NCBI GenBank assembly: GCA_949317995.1 | Contig: OX439041.1 | Coordinates: 8,010,001 to 8,074,000 of the forward strand | Length of the DNA stretch: 64,000 nucleotides | From: Acholoe squamosa | Lineage: Eukaryota > Annelida > Polychaeta > Phyllodocida > Polynoidae | Reading direction: 5' to 3' | Part shown: one piece after another, positions 10,789 to 22,795 of the stretch | Layout of the letters: every line of letters begins with the position of its first letter | Position numbering within the stretch: the stretch's first letter is position 1 | Translations under genes and position numbers: made by a program | The notes under the pieces: model-generated | Told to the model about the DNA's origin: nothing | The model's input: the letters and a program-made list of their open reading frames with translations, nothing else | Databases searched by the model: none

Positions 10789-11995
10789 AGCTGTAGTTTT
10801 AGGTATCATCAACCTGAGAACTTAGAGTCGTCTGCACTGACTAGTTTCGTGCCTCTCAGTTTTTTAGTGAATCTGTCTTTATTTTCACAGAGATTCCTTG
10901 TACATTTGTGTTTGACCATACTGCCACCTGGGGCTTCTTGTAAATACTACACTAGTTCACTGGTATACAATTACAATGGTCCACTATTCAGTTTTACAAG
11001 GATCCCTGGTATATCTAACAGTTGTTCTTTACAGTGTTTTTGATCAGTCCCTCAGTTTTAGTTAGGTATATGTCAATGTATATTCCCTGTTTGTGGAAGA
11101 GTTAATGGACAGAGGTTCACAAACTCTTCATCTTAAGGACTTTAGATGTCACAGGCATATGGCCTTACCTGAAAACGACTGACTCAGCTTAACCATAGGG
11201 CATGTAGATGTACATAAATGCATTAATCCTGTAATCGTAAGTATCTAATAGATTAAGGGAGTGTTTACCCTAAAATCGTTAGGATAAGAGTTTATTTATT
11301 CATTGAGCATTGTATGCAAGACTTTTTATAGTAATACATATGAGGGAGTGTTTACCTTTAAGTCTGTCACTGCAGTAGTGTGTAGAAGTTTGGTATAATA
11401 CATGTACTTATCTAGTTAGAGTTCTGTGCATAGACCTCAAGGATGGTTTCTATGCTTTGGTTAAAATACATTATCTTGCTAATTGGTGATTATGGAGATT
11501 CTGGCTGTTTAATAAAGTTGAATTTATTCAATGTATCCACAGGTCGGTTTCAATAGTAATCCAATACATTCCCTTCTCTATTGTTTTTGCTTCTTTAAAT
11601 TTGGATCAATTATGATATTTGACAAAATGCCTTAAATTCTTCTTTTTTAATTCAAAATTAGGTTAAAAATCTTAAGTGTCACTGTTGCTGTCCTTTAATA
11701 TCATTAACCCTAGCGATACCCAGTTATAAGATCTTAAGTCGCCAAGGAGTTTCTAAGTCGGGGGGGGGATTTTTCTCTGATTAGCCACATAGCTGACATA
11801 AGTAAGCTGGTATAATCAGTCACCACTTCTACGAGGATAATTTGTGGAAGAGGATTTGTATATTCTGTAACTAGTCATTTATTTGTTGTTCTTTTGTTGA
11901 TGCTTTTTCACATATGTATATATTCATGATACTGGTATTGGACATTGCTTTCTTTTCTGTTGTTGTTAATGTATCTCACCTTGTATATTACCTAA
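10789..11995. other. Unassigned AT-rich sequence upstream of LINE 1
   Basis: A repeated gggagtgtttacc motif occurs at 11262 and 11344. No ORF1-like frame is seen, so the LINE starting at 12032 either lacks ORF1 or is 5' truncated near here. Its 5' boundary cannot be fixed. Confidence 0.4.
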
Positions 11996-12031
11996 TGAGA
12001 TGGCATCATTATTATCCCATTATTATTTGAA

Positions 12032-14917
12032 ATGGTACTTTGTATTGAGGAATTTAACAACAGTAAGGGGCTGGTGATTTCTTCAATTAATTGTCGTAGT
12101 TTTGAAGACAAACATGAAGAGATATACAAGTTATTGAAACGTAGTGATATAATTTGTCTATGTGAAACCTGGCTTAAGCCTGCTTCACCAGAGGGAATCA
12201 TAAATATACCTGATCGTATTTTGTATAGAAATGATCGAATTGGTAAGAATTGTGGTGGAGTAGGCCTTAGTTGTAGATCTGGTTTATGTCGATATATTAG
12301 CATTGTAAATGATTTGACTATTCAATCGATTGATTTTGAAAGTATTGCTATTATGCTATGTCTACCGGGTGAGAAAGAACAGCTCATAGTATCTATTTAT
12401 AGAATACCAAATACCAATGTACCAAATTTTCTTACTTTTCTAAAGAAGGTAGCTGGATTTGAATATAATGATAATCAAGGGAGACATGAGACTTGGGTAT
12501 TAGGTGATATTAATCTAAATATGTTTGATGATACTGATGCAAGCTGTGAGAGTTTTAGGTCATTATGTAAAGATTTAGGATGGAAAATTCTGGTACATGA
12601 GGTTACTCGTCCCTTTAGTGGTACTTGTATTGACAATGTATTATCAAATTGTGTTAACATTACTGATGCAGGTACGGTAGAAGCATTCATTTCTGATCAC
12701 ATTTCTGTATTTGGCTGTAAGGGCCGTGAGAATTACAAGTATACTAAATCAACTTATTCGGGCCGTGATTATAGGAATTTTAAAGAAAGTAATTTCAAAG
12801 ATTTCCTGCAATCTTGTGATTGGACATTGTATTATGATAAAAATTTGAGTACTGACGTGCTGTGGGACATGTTCCTAAGACCTATTAATCAGTATCTGGA
12901 TAAATATCATCCCTTTGTTGAGAGATTAGTTAAAAAAACAAGAAAAAGTTGGATAGATGATGAAGTAATAGATCTTGTTTTTGAGAGGGAAGGGTGGTTA
13001 AGGTTGTATAAGGTGAATAAAAGTGATGAAGAGAAGCAAGCTATTAAAGATTGCAGGAGAAAAATTAGGAAAAAAATAAAAGCTAATCAAATTGGTGGTA
13101 TTATGCAAGAATTACATGAATGTAGAGGAAATCCTAAGAGTTTTTGGAAATATATTAATAACATGTTTAAGGGTAATGGGTCTGAGATTTATCCAGATAT
13201 GAAGCACCATGTAGATGGTGTTAAGGTCCCATCCAAAACTGCTTGTGAATATATTAATCAATACTTTTGCAATATTGGAAAAGACTTACATGTGGCTTCT
13301 GTTGGTAAAGTACAGTGTGATATGGATAATAATGTGAATATAGAGGAAATCATTCAGAGTGGAATTTTCTCTGAATCGAATATAAAGATTAATTCCTGGG
13401 ATATCTATTATACAGTAAAAGAGATTGATAAAAATAAATCATCCGGAATAGAGGGGATCAGAGGTGATATACTACAATGTGCAATAATATGCCTGCTAGA
13501 TCAATTTACTTTTCTTGTTCGGAGAAGTTTTGATAGTGGTGGTTTTCCTGTCAAATGGGCTTCTGCATTGGTCAAGCCATTACCCAAAGACGGAGATTTA
13601 TCACAAGTTAAGAATTGGAGGCCTATTTCGCTATTGCCAATGCCCTCAAAAATTATTGAAAAAATAATGTATTATCATTTAAGTTGTGCCATGAAAGATC
13701 ACGATAATTTTTCAGATGAGCAATATGGTTACAAGAAAGGTAGTGGTACAGGTGATGCCACCTTTGACTTTGTTAATGATCTATATGAGTATCGAAATGA
13801 TGGTTTAATAACAGGGGCCCTATTTATTGACTTTACTAAAGCGTTTGACAGTGTAATTCATGTTAGACTTCTGGAAAAAATTAGCAAATTAGGTTTCAGC
13901 AAAAATAACTTTCTCTGGTTTAATAGTTATCTAAAAAACCGCAAACAAAGAACTAGTTATGGCAATAATGTCTCTCAAGAATCTGAAATCAAATATGGTG
14001 TCCCACAAGGGTCTGTTTTAGGCCCCCTGTTGTTTGTTTTATACATAGATGACGTGATTAAAAAGTTGAACGAGTGCAAAATTAAAATGTATGCAGATGA
14101 CATTGTTTTATATTATGCAGCGAAAACACCCCAAGATGTAATGAGAGTGTTAAATGAGGATCTTGAACGCTTTAAGACATGGGTATCTCACAACAGGTTG
14201 ACTGTTAATCCAAAGAAAACAAAATTTATGTGGTTTTGTAGTGCTCACAAATTGAAAAATTGTCCAGATACAGATATTGTAATAAATGGTACCAGAGTAG
14301 AAACTGTAAGTTTTTTCCCCTACCTAGGAGTTACAGTAGACAGTAAGTTAAGTTTTGACAAACAAATTAAGCTTATTAAAAGAAACATTTGTAATAAATT
14401 ATTTAGATTTGCTAAATTAAGGAAATATCTCACACAAGAAGAAAGTATAAAAATATATTGTTGTACCATCCGGCCGATTATTGAATATTGCTCTTTTATA
14501 AGTACTAGTTGTAATGAGGAAGGTTTAAAGGCATTACAATGTTTACAGAATAGAGCTTTGAGAATTTGCCTTAGATGTAATATTGTTAAATATAGTGTTG
14601 ATGAGTTACATGTCATCTGTAAAGTGGAAAAATTAGAACAAAGATTTGATATGTTACTTTTAAGTTTGATGTATAAGAAATCCAAGGATCAGATAAATCA
14701 TGGTCATGCATATAATACAAGATCGCAAAATAAGATACGTTTTAAATTGCCAAGAAGAATATCTCGCCATTATAAAAGATCGCCATGGTACAGGGGTGTA
14801 GTCCTCTGGCACCTACTATCTGAGGAGGTTCAGAGGGCTACCACAAAAGTTAAATTTAAGAATGAGGTTAAAAAGTTAAAAAATCTCAGATCAAGGCTAA
14901 AGGTTGGATATAACTAA
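12032..14917 (+). CDS. LINE 1 ORF2: endonuclease and reverse transcriptase (961 aa)
   Basis: A single uninterrupted frame encodes an APE-type endonuclease followed by a non-LTR reverse transcriptase. It makes the target nick and copies the element RNA at the chromosomal break. Endonuclease landmarks: SINCRS near residue 18, CETWLKP near 45, LGDINLN near 155 and SDH near 220. RT landmarks: WRPISLLPMPSKIIEK near 530, FIDFTKAFDS near 600, YGVPQGSVLGPLLFVLYIDD near 655, and the catalytic YADD near 687. The C-terminal tail has a SPWYRGVVLWHLL block, also found in the LINE at 56-61 kb, so both belong to one Jockey/CR1-like group. The first Met after an in-frame TGA at 11996 was taken as start. Codons are strongly A/T-ending. 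With no internal stop, this copy is young or recently active. Confidence 0.93.
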   Translation: MVLCIEEFNNSKGLVISSINCRSFEDKHEEIYKLLKRSDIICLCETWLKPASPEGIINIPDRILYRNDRIGKNCGGVGLSCRSGLCRYISIVNDLTIQSIDFESIAIMLCLPGEKEQLIVSIYRIPNTNVPNFLTFLKKVAGFEYNDNQGRHETWVLGDINLNMFDDTDASCESFRSLCKDLGWKILVHEVTRPFSGTCIDNVLSNCVNITDAGTVEAFISDHISVFGCKGRENYKYTKSTYSGRDYRNFKESNFKDFLQSCDWTLYYDKNLSTDVLWDMFLRPINQYLDKYHPFVERLVKKTRKSWIDDEVIDLVFEREGWLRLYKVNKSDEEKQAIKDCRRKIRKKIKANQIGGIMQELHECRGNPKSFWKYINNMFKGNGSEIYPDMKHHVDGVKVPSKTACEYINQYFCNIGKDLHVASVGKVQCDMDNNVNIEEIIQSGIFSESNIKINSWDIYYTVKEIDKNKSSGIEGIRGDILQCAIICLLDQFTFLVRRSFDSGGFPVKWASALVKPLPKDGDLSQVKNWRPISLLPMPSKIIEKIMYYHLSCAMKDHDNFSDEQYGYKKGSGTGDATFDFVNDLYEYRNDGLITGALFIDFTKAFDSVIHVRLLEKISKLGFSKNNFLWFNSYLKNRKQRTSYGNNVSQESEIKYGVPQGSVLGPLLFVLYIDDVIKKLNECKIKMYADDIVLYYAAKTPQDVMRVLNEDLERFKTWVSHNRLTVNPKKTKFMWFCSAHKLKNCPDTDIVINGTRVETVSFFPYLGVTVDSKLSFDKQIKLIKRNICNKLFRFAKLRKYLTQEESIKIYCCTIRPIIEYCSFISTSCNEEGLKALQCLQNRALRICLRCNIVKYSVDELHVICKVEKLEQRFDMLLLSLMYKKSKDQINHGHAYNTRSQNKIRFKLPRRISRHYKRSPWYRGVVLWHLLSEEVQRATTKVKFKNEVKKLKNLRSRLKVGYN

Positions 14918-15282
14918 GGAACAAAGGTTGATGGAGACGGTGTAGTCACCGCGCCGCTCCAAATATTATTTATGTGATCAGCATATTTTCATCATTATAT
15001 AATATTATATCATTGATGATCATTTGATTGTATTTTGTGTTTCTTGTGTCATATTGATATATATCTCAACAAATACTATGTGATTGATTTGATACACTTG
15101 CCTGCTTCCTTACTGTTATTGTACATAATGACATATGTCTGATTATGTGGAGTCTATATTTACTTCAACTGTTTGGTATCTGTTTGAAATATAAATAAAA
15201 TTGGTCGGCTGTATAGCGTTACATAAATGAACCTGACAGTTCATTAACACAATGAGCTAGTCCAAAAAAAATAAAAAAATCT
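14918..15282 (+). other. LINE 1 3' UTR
   Basis: An AT-rich tail follows the stop codon and includes ataaataaaattgg (about 15190, possible poly(A) signal). It ends with an A-rich stretch at 15263-15281, which is the most likely 3' end of the element. Confidence 0.5.
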
Positions 15283-15309
15283 TTATGTGCTTATGAGATA
15301 GAGATGTCA

Positions 15310-18110
15310 TTACAACTTTCTTACTGAGTCTGCTAAGGAATTGCTGGCATAGTGGAATCTTGGCTAACTCCTTCTATAAAAGAGGTTGATATGTATATCC
15401 CGGGTTACCAATATGTGTGACTGGACAGATACCCAAACAGAGATAAAAAAAAAGCTGGAGGGTTGATGCTATACCTAAGGGACCACTACATTGCAATCCC
15501 TGATTTACATAATAGTTTTATAACTGAAGAATATGAAATTCTCAGTGTTGACGTTGAAATTGGAGTCATGGAATATAAAATCTTTGTATGCTATTGTCCT
15601 CCAGACGCACATATTGATAAAACTGCTATCTATAAAAAACTCAGCGAAATCAGGAAAAATGTCACAAGGAATAGAAAATTAATCTTTATGGGTGACTTTA
15701 ATGTTAACCTTCTCAATAAATAAGATGTGGAGGAATCGAAAGTTGATGATTTTTGCACTGGTAATGAAGTCTTTCAGCTGATAAACTCTGTAACTAGACC
15801 AGTATCTGGCACCTTACTTGATCATATCTACACCAATGAAGACAATGTGGCTTTCCAAGGGTCACTCGATTACTATGTATCGGATCATACTCCTATTTAT
15901 ATGGTTCTAAAATGTGACAGAACAAAAATTAAGAAAAAAAGAGTTATGGCAAGGTCCTAAAGAAGATATGATTTCAAAAAATTATTAATCAGCTACAATT
16001 GGGAAGATGTGGTACTTATGCAAAACCCAAATGATATGTGGGCGACCATCTTGAATGTTATAACTAGCACCCTTGACGGCATGTGCCCTGTAAGGTCCAT
16101 CACCATTCCAGAATATATGTGGATCAACACGGTAAAAGGTATGCCCGCGCACCCCCTACTGGGCGTACCTTTTACCGTGTTGATCCACATATACACCTCT
16201 CTGGCTTACGGATGATGTTCTTGAATTAATGCGCGTCAGGGATAAGCTATATAGAAAAGCAAGAAACACTGAACACAACTGAAGTCTTGCCAATTACTTT
16301 AAACGTATTGTTAAAACAGCAATTTTCCAAAAAAAAAAAAAAAAGAGAATTCAGGAAAACTGACCCTGTTAAATTCTGGAATGCCATCCGTATACTGCTA
16401 CCCAATTAAACAGGTAGCACTCTGATCAAGTTAAGAAATAATACGAATGGATTAATAATCCCACCTGCTGAATGTGCTGAGTATATAAATAGTTGTTTCA
16501 CTAACATTGGTAAACAATTAGCAGATGCACTTCCCCCACCTACTACATACACTCTGGAGCAGAATCCATACGGTGTATCGGTTCCAGATTCAAATTTAAT
16601 GTACAATATCTCCTATCTCAATTTAAAGAAATATATAAAGACTATTAATATCAGGAAGCCATCAGCTATTAAACATTGTAAACATTTTATTATAAAAGAT
16701 GCTTTCATGTCTATCCCTGATGTAATTTTGATCTTGTACAACACATGTGTACGAGGTAGTACCTTTCCTAATACATGGAAGAAAGGGACAATTGTCCATC
16801 TTCATAAAAAACCAAACTCATTAGATGTTAATGACTTAAGACCAATTAGCCTTTTACAGCTCCATGGTAAAATCCTAGAAAAAAAATTGTCTGTCATAGG
16901 TTACAAAACTACATGGAAGACAATGGTCTTCTCTGTCCCACAGAACATGGGTACAGGAAGGGACGTTTAACCCTAAGCACAGTCACTGAGCACCTAAGTA
17001 ATATTATAAACAATATTATTAATGGAAAACCAACATACTGCATATATCTTGATTACAAAAAAGCATTTGACACTGTTTTCCACTCAAAATTATTGGGAAA
17101 GTTATCACTTTTAGGGCTAAACACTAGGACTTGTAATTTTTTCAGGAATTACCTATCAAATATAAATCAAATAACAATAGCTAATGATAACTGTTCAAGC
17201 TCTAAAATTATAACACATGGGGTGACCCAGGGCTCCGTTTTGGGTCCTGTCCTATTTTCTATATATGTTAACTCCTTGTCTAAGGCCTGTGATTATAACA
17301 TGACACTATATGCTGATGATGCCGTAGTCTCTGTCACCTCCCCAGAAGAAATGTGAATAGCTTTGACAAGAATCAAGGAATGGTGCCTACAGAACTCCCT
17401 GACTGTCAATGAAAAGAAAACTAAATGGATGTTATATAATGATGTCCACCAGGACAATAGTGTCTTTACTTTAAACAATGTTATACTCGAAAGAGTACAT
17501 AGCTTCCCATACCTCGGCGTAACCTTAGATACTGATTTTAAATTTATTGAACATAGAAATAACACTATTAGAACCATCAAACATGAATATATCAACTATC
17601 CAGGATTAGAAAATTTATAAATCCTGAGACAGCTGTTGACATCTATAAGTCGATGATTTTACCATGTTTTGATTACGGTGACTTTATTGGGGATAGGGAC
17701 CATAGAGGTGAAACAAAAGAACTTCAACTACTACAGAACTGGGCTTTAAGAGTAGCCTATATGGTAAAACTTGAAGAAAACCCTCGAATGACTTAAGTAG
17801 AAAATAGACATGCAAGCAATTGCTCTGAACTAGATTTAAGAAGAGATCAGCACTTGTTTTTCTATGCTTTTCAACTAGCACAGAAAATAGAATATGTTGA
17901 CCATAAACATCTTCCAACTCAATTACACACAGGAAAAAGATTGATAATTCCGCACTCACTAAAGCCTGTAGTATTAAGAAGTGCTTATCATAGAGCCAGA
18001 GTCAGATGGAATCAATTAAAAGCTCAGTACACCCATATACCTACGTTGGAAAAATTCAAGAGTAAGATAATATCTGATTATCCAAATTGTTTTATCTAAA
18101 AGTTTCATTA
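15310..18110 (+). pseudogene. LINE 2: decayed endonuclease/RT element
   Basis: A Jockey/CR1-like LINE in pieces. Endonuclease part: 15463-15960, with FMGDFNVNLL and SDHTPIYM; an in-frame stop lies at 15721. RT part: 16599-17356, with LRPISLLQLHGKILE, LDYKKAFDTVF, HGVTQGSVLGPVLFSIYVN and YADDAVVS; a frameshift falls near 16930. A TGA at 17354 precedes the thumb region (17363-17620). The C-terminal tail is 17854-18099. The total is close to full ORF2 length, so it inserted largely complete and then decayed. Its YADDAV box resembles the scrap at 2.8-3.0 kb. An 80-bp hairpin at 16114 interrupts the endonuclease-RT linker. Confidence 0.85.
16114..16193. mobile_element. 80-bp near-perfect hairpin inserted in LINE 2
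   Basis: Arms of 33 bp (16114-16146 and 16161-16193) match at all but one position around a 14-bp loop. TATA sequence lies at both edges. The LINE 2 reading frame resumes directly after the hairpin with a plausible linker (PLWLTDDVLELMRVRDKLYR), showing that it is an insertion. It may be a miniature snap-back MITE with a TA or TATA target. Confidence 0.8.
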
Positions 18111-18690
18111 AACGCTTACTCTGTGTTGATACCAGATCCTCATCCCTCATCTCATCTCATCCCCACCACTTTCCCTAGCTAAGTAAGATAATTGTGAACT
18201 TGTTCTCTTTCCTATATCATAGAACTGTGTAACATTATTCCTTCGAGGCGGACATCATGTCATTTATATCTATTGAACCATAAATGTATATGTCTCCTAC
18301 AGGGGGCCTAGCAGAGGTACCACAATGCGTGGATGCTAGGTATAAATACCGGTTACAATGTACTCAGTATTTTCCCAATAAAACACTTTAAAAAAGAATC
18401 CTTTAGGTCAAGTCTTTTCAAATGCATCCGTTTAATCTTCCTGCTGATCCTCACAGAATTTCCTGCATTTACAGACAGATCCACCTGCACCCCACCTTTT
18501 TATAGCAATTTTCACTCGAGTGCAAGATAGCCATCTGACACCAGTGTCATGACCTAAGTGGGCCGTGGGGCTCACTACTACATTTAAATATCTCAGATAT
18601 TGTCAAGAAAATGTCCATAACTTTTTGAAAAATATTTTTTTACATATTTTTTTTTTTTTTTTTCATAAAAGGAGTGATTCAGCATATTAG
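18111..18690. other. LINE 2 tail and unassigned sequence
   Basis: Probable LINE 2 3' UTR, then AT-rich DNA with a T-run at 18649-18663. No gene is supported. Confidence 0.35.
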
Positions 18691-18892
18691 TCATCATGAT
18701 GCTGTAATGAAGTTCTGGGCCTGCCAGTCACAGTCCCAGAGCATCATACTGATGCTCTGGGACAGTATCAACCCCATAGAGTTGGCATGAGTGTATCCCT
18801 GGCGAGTTACTCTCTAGGCCTGCATTCATGACAATAACAATCACTGGGAATGATGCATTAATGCATTAGTGACCTTAAAAGATTTGAGATCA
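18690..18892. repeat. Diverged copy of the GATGCATTAATGCATC hairpin family
   Basis: It shows the family order: a catcatgatgc block, inverted ccagagcatcat / atgatgctctgg, a ctggcgagttactc block and a terminal tgatgcattaatgcatta. Other copies lie at 36.3, 38.4, 44.1, 44.5 and 50.5 kb. Confidence 0.65.
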
Positions 18893-20590
18893 TCATTGTT
18901 AACAAAATATGGGGAAAAATGCCAAAAGTAATCAAACTTACAGTTGTAGAGCTAGCAGAGGTATTATTTGAAAAAAAAAGAAGTGGAAAGTATTGTGTAT
19001 CCCCCTCTAACATTGGGGTGGGGAGACACCCAACTAGCCCCATGTGTTTATGTGTCCTCCTGGTCACCAAACACACAGCACCATGGGATGTGTGGTGTTA
19101 TGTAGAAACGTCCTGGATCAGGATGGTCTGAGAGAGGTTATTCCCAAGACTGCGAGGCCATCATAATGTTGAATGTTAAGAGGGTCAATTCAAGCTTGTC
19201 TTGTAGCACTTGTTTGTCTTTTGAGTATGATTTGATTCTTGGTATTATTTCTTGTTTATGCTGAATTTGCTGAAGTTGTTTTGTTTCAGATATTCCCTAG
19301 GTTTCGGAGTAGCACCGATTATCCCTTCTAGTCTGTACGAAAGCCTCATGTGCCATCTACAGCCATGTCACTCCATATGCTATTAAATATACCAGCACTG
19401 TGATGCATAGTATGCTGCCTCTTCATGAAGCCCTCTCTGATATCATCCGCCATTTCATATATGAACCTTGAATAGTGCATCCCTTGCATAATGAATGTTA
19501 CCAGCACCAAAAGGCATTGGAATAATCTCATCTCATTATACAGGGCATAACACAAAATTAATTCAAAATTCTAACTAGCATAAATAGTTCCAATGACCTG
19601 AGAAATGCACTTTTGGAACTTTAAGTTGATTCAAAGTAAAGATACCCTTTTCGATATCTTCATAGTATTACACTCATTCAGGGCTGGATTTTGTATGGTT
19701 TCTTCCAGGTTTCTTCCAGAAGAGACTGGAAGAATGTCAGAACACTCTTGGAAAAAAAGTATGTAAGCCATGACTTTTGCTAAATTCACCTGCTATGGTG
19801 AAGAGACAGACTGATGAGGATCTATAAAAGCAAGACTGGACATAAGAATACTAGTTTTCCTGCAACTGTAACTCAATTGCCATCAAAATTTGGATCAATT
19901 TAGTGTCTACAACACCCCTCTCAAAAGACCACTCCCATAGTGTTAAAGTGTTAGCTCTAGCTTAGATAAGTGTATCAAATATGCTGCATGTTCAGTAGAT
20001 GACATGACAATGTGCCCCTGTTGAACCGATTCTTACCCTATCAAGCCAAAGCACCAACAATTTAGATATCAGGTGATGATTTGGTATGCAATGGTCTCTA
20101 CTTTGTTCAGTGTAATAAGAAAAACAAGGTGGAGAATAGTTGAAAGAAATAGGTTGCATCCATCTCAAAGCCAAAAAATCTAGGGAAATGTCCATAATCA
20201 AAACATAAGCCCAAGCTCCGATAGGCTGCATGGGGCAGCAGCATGATAGGCGGCACAGATATTCCTTTGTTCTTTTTGTTTACATGTGTCACTGAGAACA
20301 ATGGATTTTGGCATGCTGCCTGTAATGCTGCCGCTCCATACCGCATTGTGGAGCCCTGGCAGGACATACTTATTTCAGAGTTGTCTATTCAAGACTACAA
20401 CATAGTGTGCCTTTTTTAACTGGAGAACCCTGTGGGGTAAATGTAGCTAAATAGCAGCCGATATTAGTGGCTACTTTTTATTTTTACTAGGGGCTGATTA
20501 TACTGACCAGTAGCGGGTCGCTCCTGATGATTATCCTAGTCATAGGGGTCGTGAGCTACAGTATAATGTTATGCAGTGTCCCCCAGATGT
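18893..20590. other. Unassigned sequence
   Basis: No gene, structured repeat or family was recognised in 1.7 kb. Open frames are under 90 codons and have no known motif. Confidence 0.4.
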
Positions 20591-20593
20591 TAG

Positions 20594-20716
20594 TCTTATG
20601 AGGTACACACACGGAGTGTTCTTATGAGGTACACACATAATTACATTGTGTCTTTATGAGGTACACACACACACACAGTTACCGAATGAGTCCTTATGAG
20701 GTACACACAAGGGTAA
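20594..20716 (+). repeat. cttatgaggtacacac minisatellite
   Basis: Four units of cttatgaggtacacacac are separated by short variable spacers. Further arrays of the same unit lie at 23830-24048 and, more diverged, at 32585-32720, next to the second foldback element on both sides. Confidence 0.75.
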
Positions 20717-20730
20717 TTGACCTGTATTGA

Positions 20731-21690
20731 CTCAATCTACTGTGTATAACAGAAGGGGAAACTATATAGCTTCGTCTACAGAAATATCATCTGACTCTGT
20801 GTTAATCAGAGCGAGTTATTATCTGTTACATTCTGTACTAGGTTGTAGTTAAAGGCCCCACTGGACTATATGAACTGCATGCCACACCCATTTTTAAATG
20901 CCCTCTGTGCCAACTGATGTACACAGATCAGCAATGTATCCAAAGAATACTAAGGACATATCTAATTCTTGCTTTTCTAGAATTGCACAAGTATGAGTGA
21001 TCCTAAGGCAAATGATGCTATCTAAAATTCATTTCATATTGTTAGCTTATATTCAGGTAATAGCAGATGTAAATTCAAATCTTTCTACACAGAAAACCAT
21101 TTGTCTATGTGAATGATAGGCAGACACAGAGTAGTCCCCCTGATTGGTTATTCACTAACAGTACCAGTTGTATGGTATACAATATCACATACATACACAA
21201 CACCATGTGGATGCCTGAGACTGGGCACAGCCTTATAGAAATCTGCTAATTTCTAACTAAGGACTAACAGTTGATTTGTCATGTTCACACACCTAAATAT
21301 ATGTGTTAGCATGAGGTGATTGGTGTAAATTCTAGAATTTGTCATTCTGGTATAATGGCTGTTTAGAAGATGACAGCTTTTTGTTTTGGTGTCTAGATTC
21401 AAACCCAACTGCTACTTTTCTGGTCTGTGACCTCTGACCCTGGAGGTTTCAACACTTTAGGGTGACATACACCACATGTCTCAGGGCCCTGCATGGTCCC
21501 TCAGCCTCCTCTCCTTGACCAATCATATATCCCCAAAAGCACTACCAGGGCATTGCGAGGTGGGCCTTTAAGTACATGACGTGACTATGTTTACTGCACC
21601 TTAATATTTTGACCTGGCTATTTATCTTTTACTTTTAGTATCTCAACATTTATATAATAATTATCTAGCCTTTACTCAGACAAGAAAAAT
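20731..21690 (-). repeat. Dispersed repeat split by a TTAA element
   Basis: 20731-20852 plus 21568-21690 together form the inverse complement of 26098-26314 and of its duplicate near 29156-29373. In those two copies the halves are contiguous. It has no coding content. Confidence 0.8.
20853..21567. mobile_element. 715-bp TTAA-flanked non-autonomous element (piggyBac-like)
   Basis: TTAA duplications flank it (20849-20852 and 21568-21571). The ends begin AGGCCCCACTGG at left and, on the other strand, AGGCCCACCTCGC at right. The unoccupied site gtacTTAActac is preserved at 26208-26211 and 29266-29269, and the flanks match on both sides. Exact TTAA targeting is the hallmark of the piggyBac superfamily. 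No transposase frame is present. Confidence 0.85.
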
Positions 21691-22740
21691 CTGGCTGTGA
21701 CCACGTGCAGGAGTTGCCACATGCATCTAGACATGTATACCTACTAAGGGAGTGCTTACTATTTATCAGGGGGCGGGTTCACTTGGACGCGCAGAAATTT
21801 TCAAGGGGACAAACATAACTAGAAAAATGATGTTGAAATATGGATTGATCAAGCCCTGCCCTACACTTGGTGCATGCCTACACTCTCAAACTGGCCGAGA
21901 TTTTTCCAAGGTTGGATGATGAACAATGTACGATGATTTCTCCCCTCCCTGATTTTCACGCATCTCCCAGTTTTTGATAGATTTAGGCACTTTTAACTGA
22001 TGAACTGTCCCTGATTTCGATATTCTAATAGGCCTTTTAAACTCAGCAAAGCCTATACTAGATCTAGATTCCCACCACAGCGGTACAGAATGTTGTGAGG
22101 AAAGTCTCAAACCAACACTACCGGCAGTTGTGATGACACTGCCTCCCGGGCACTGCCTACACTACTATGATATACCATTTTATTATTCCATAAATTCTAA
22201 CATATTTTGTATTAATCAAAGAATATCTATGAAATTAATACACAGGTTGGTTCTAAGAGCTATAAGAGCGCTCAAACTTTGTATAAGAGCGTTCATGCCC
22301 CACTGCACACCAGCCAGAGTCAGTTAGACAGAGTTTGTGACATCAAAGGCTCCGACCTAATGGTTCACTGCACAATATAATAAAAATGAGGGTCTCAGTG
22401 TGCGACCTCATGGTTCAGTGCACAAACTAATAAGTTGTAAGTGAATGCAACCGGCCGTCACGGGTGCCTGAACACCGCTGACGCCGTCATGAGTGTCTGA
22501 GCACTCTAATAACTGAACAATGGGTTACATAAGCACGATGCCATAACCGTCCGGTCGCTCTAGCGTCGCTTCTGAGCAAGCCAGGTCAAATATCAAGGCA
22601 GTTATGGAAAGCCCATAATTAGACAGTCAAAATGAGCCCAAGATCAAGGCGTAACTCCTATTATTAAGGAAGTTACGCCAGGGAGACTGAATCGACCTCC
22701 GAGTGCACTACAGACGAACCAGTGCAAGTTACGCGCCTAT
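21691..22740. other. Unassigned sequence
   Basis: No gene recognised. A pair of related segments, tgacatcaaaggctccgacc (22338) and a second atggttca-tgcacaa block (22361, 22412), is the only repetition seen. Confidence 0.35.
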
Positions 22741-22774
22741 CAAGCAGGCAGTTTAAACTTGGCATATTCAACTC

Positions 22775-22795
22775 TGCGCATGCGCAAAATGGCGG
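22775..22795 (+). promoter_or_regulatory. NRF-1-like palindrome fused to a YY1-like site
   Basis: TGCGCATGCGCA is followed immediately by AAAATGGCGG. Both are recognised core-promoter motifs of metazoan genes (NRF-1 and YY1), often near transcription starts. No gene start can be joined to it: the ATG inside opens only a six-codon frame. Chance occurrence is possible. Confidence 0.35.

Noticed and set aside
18919-19131. 70-codon plus-strand frame beginning MPKVIKLTVVELAEVLFEKK
   Set aside because: Short, without recognisable motif or splice sites, and crossed by an equally long minus-strand frame.
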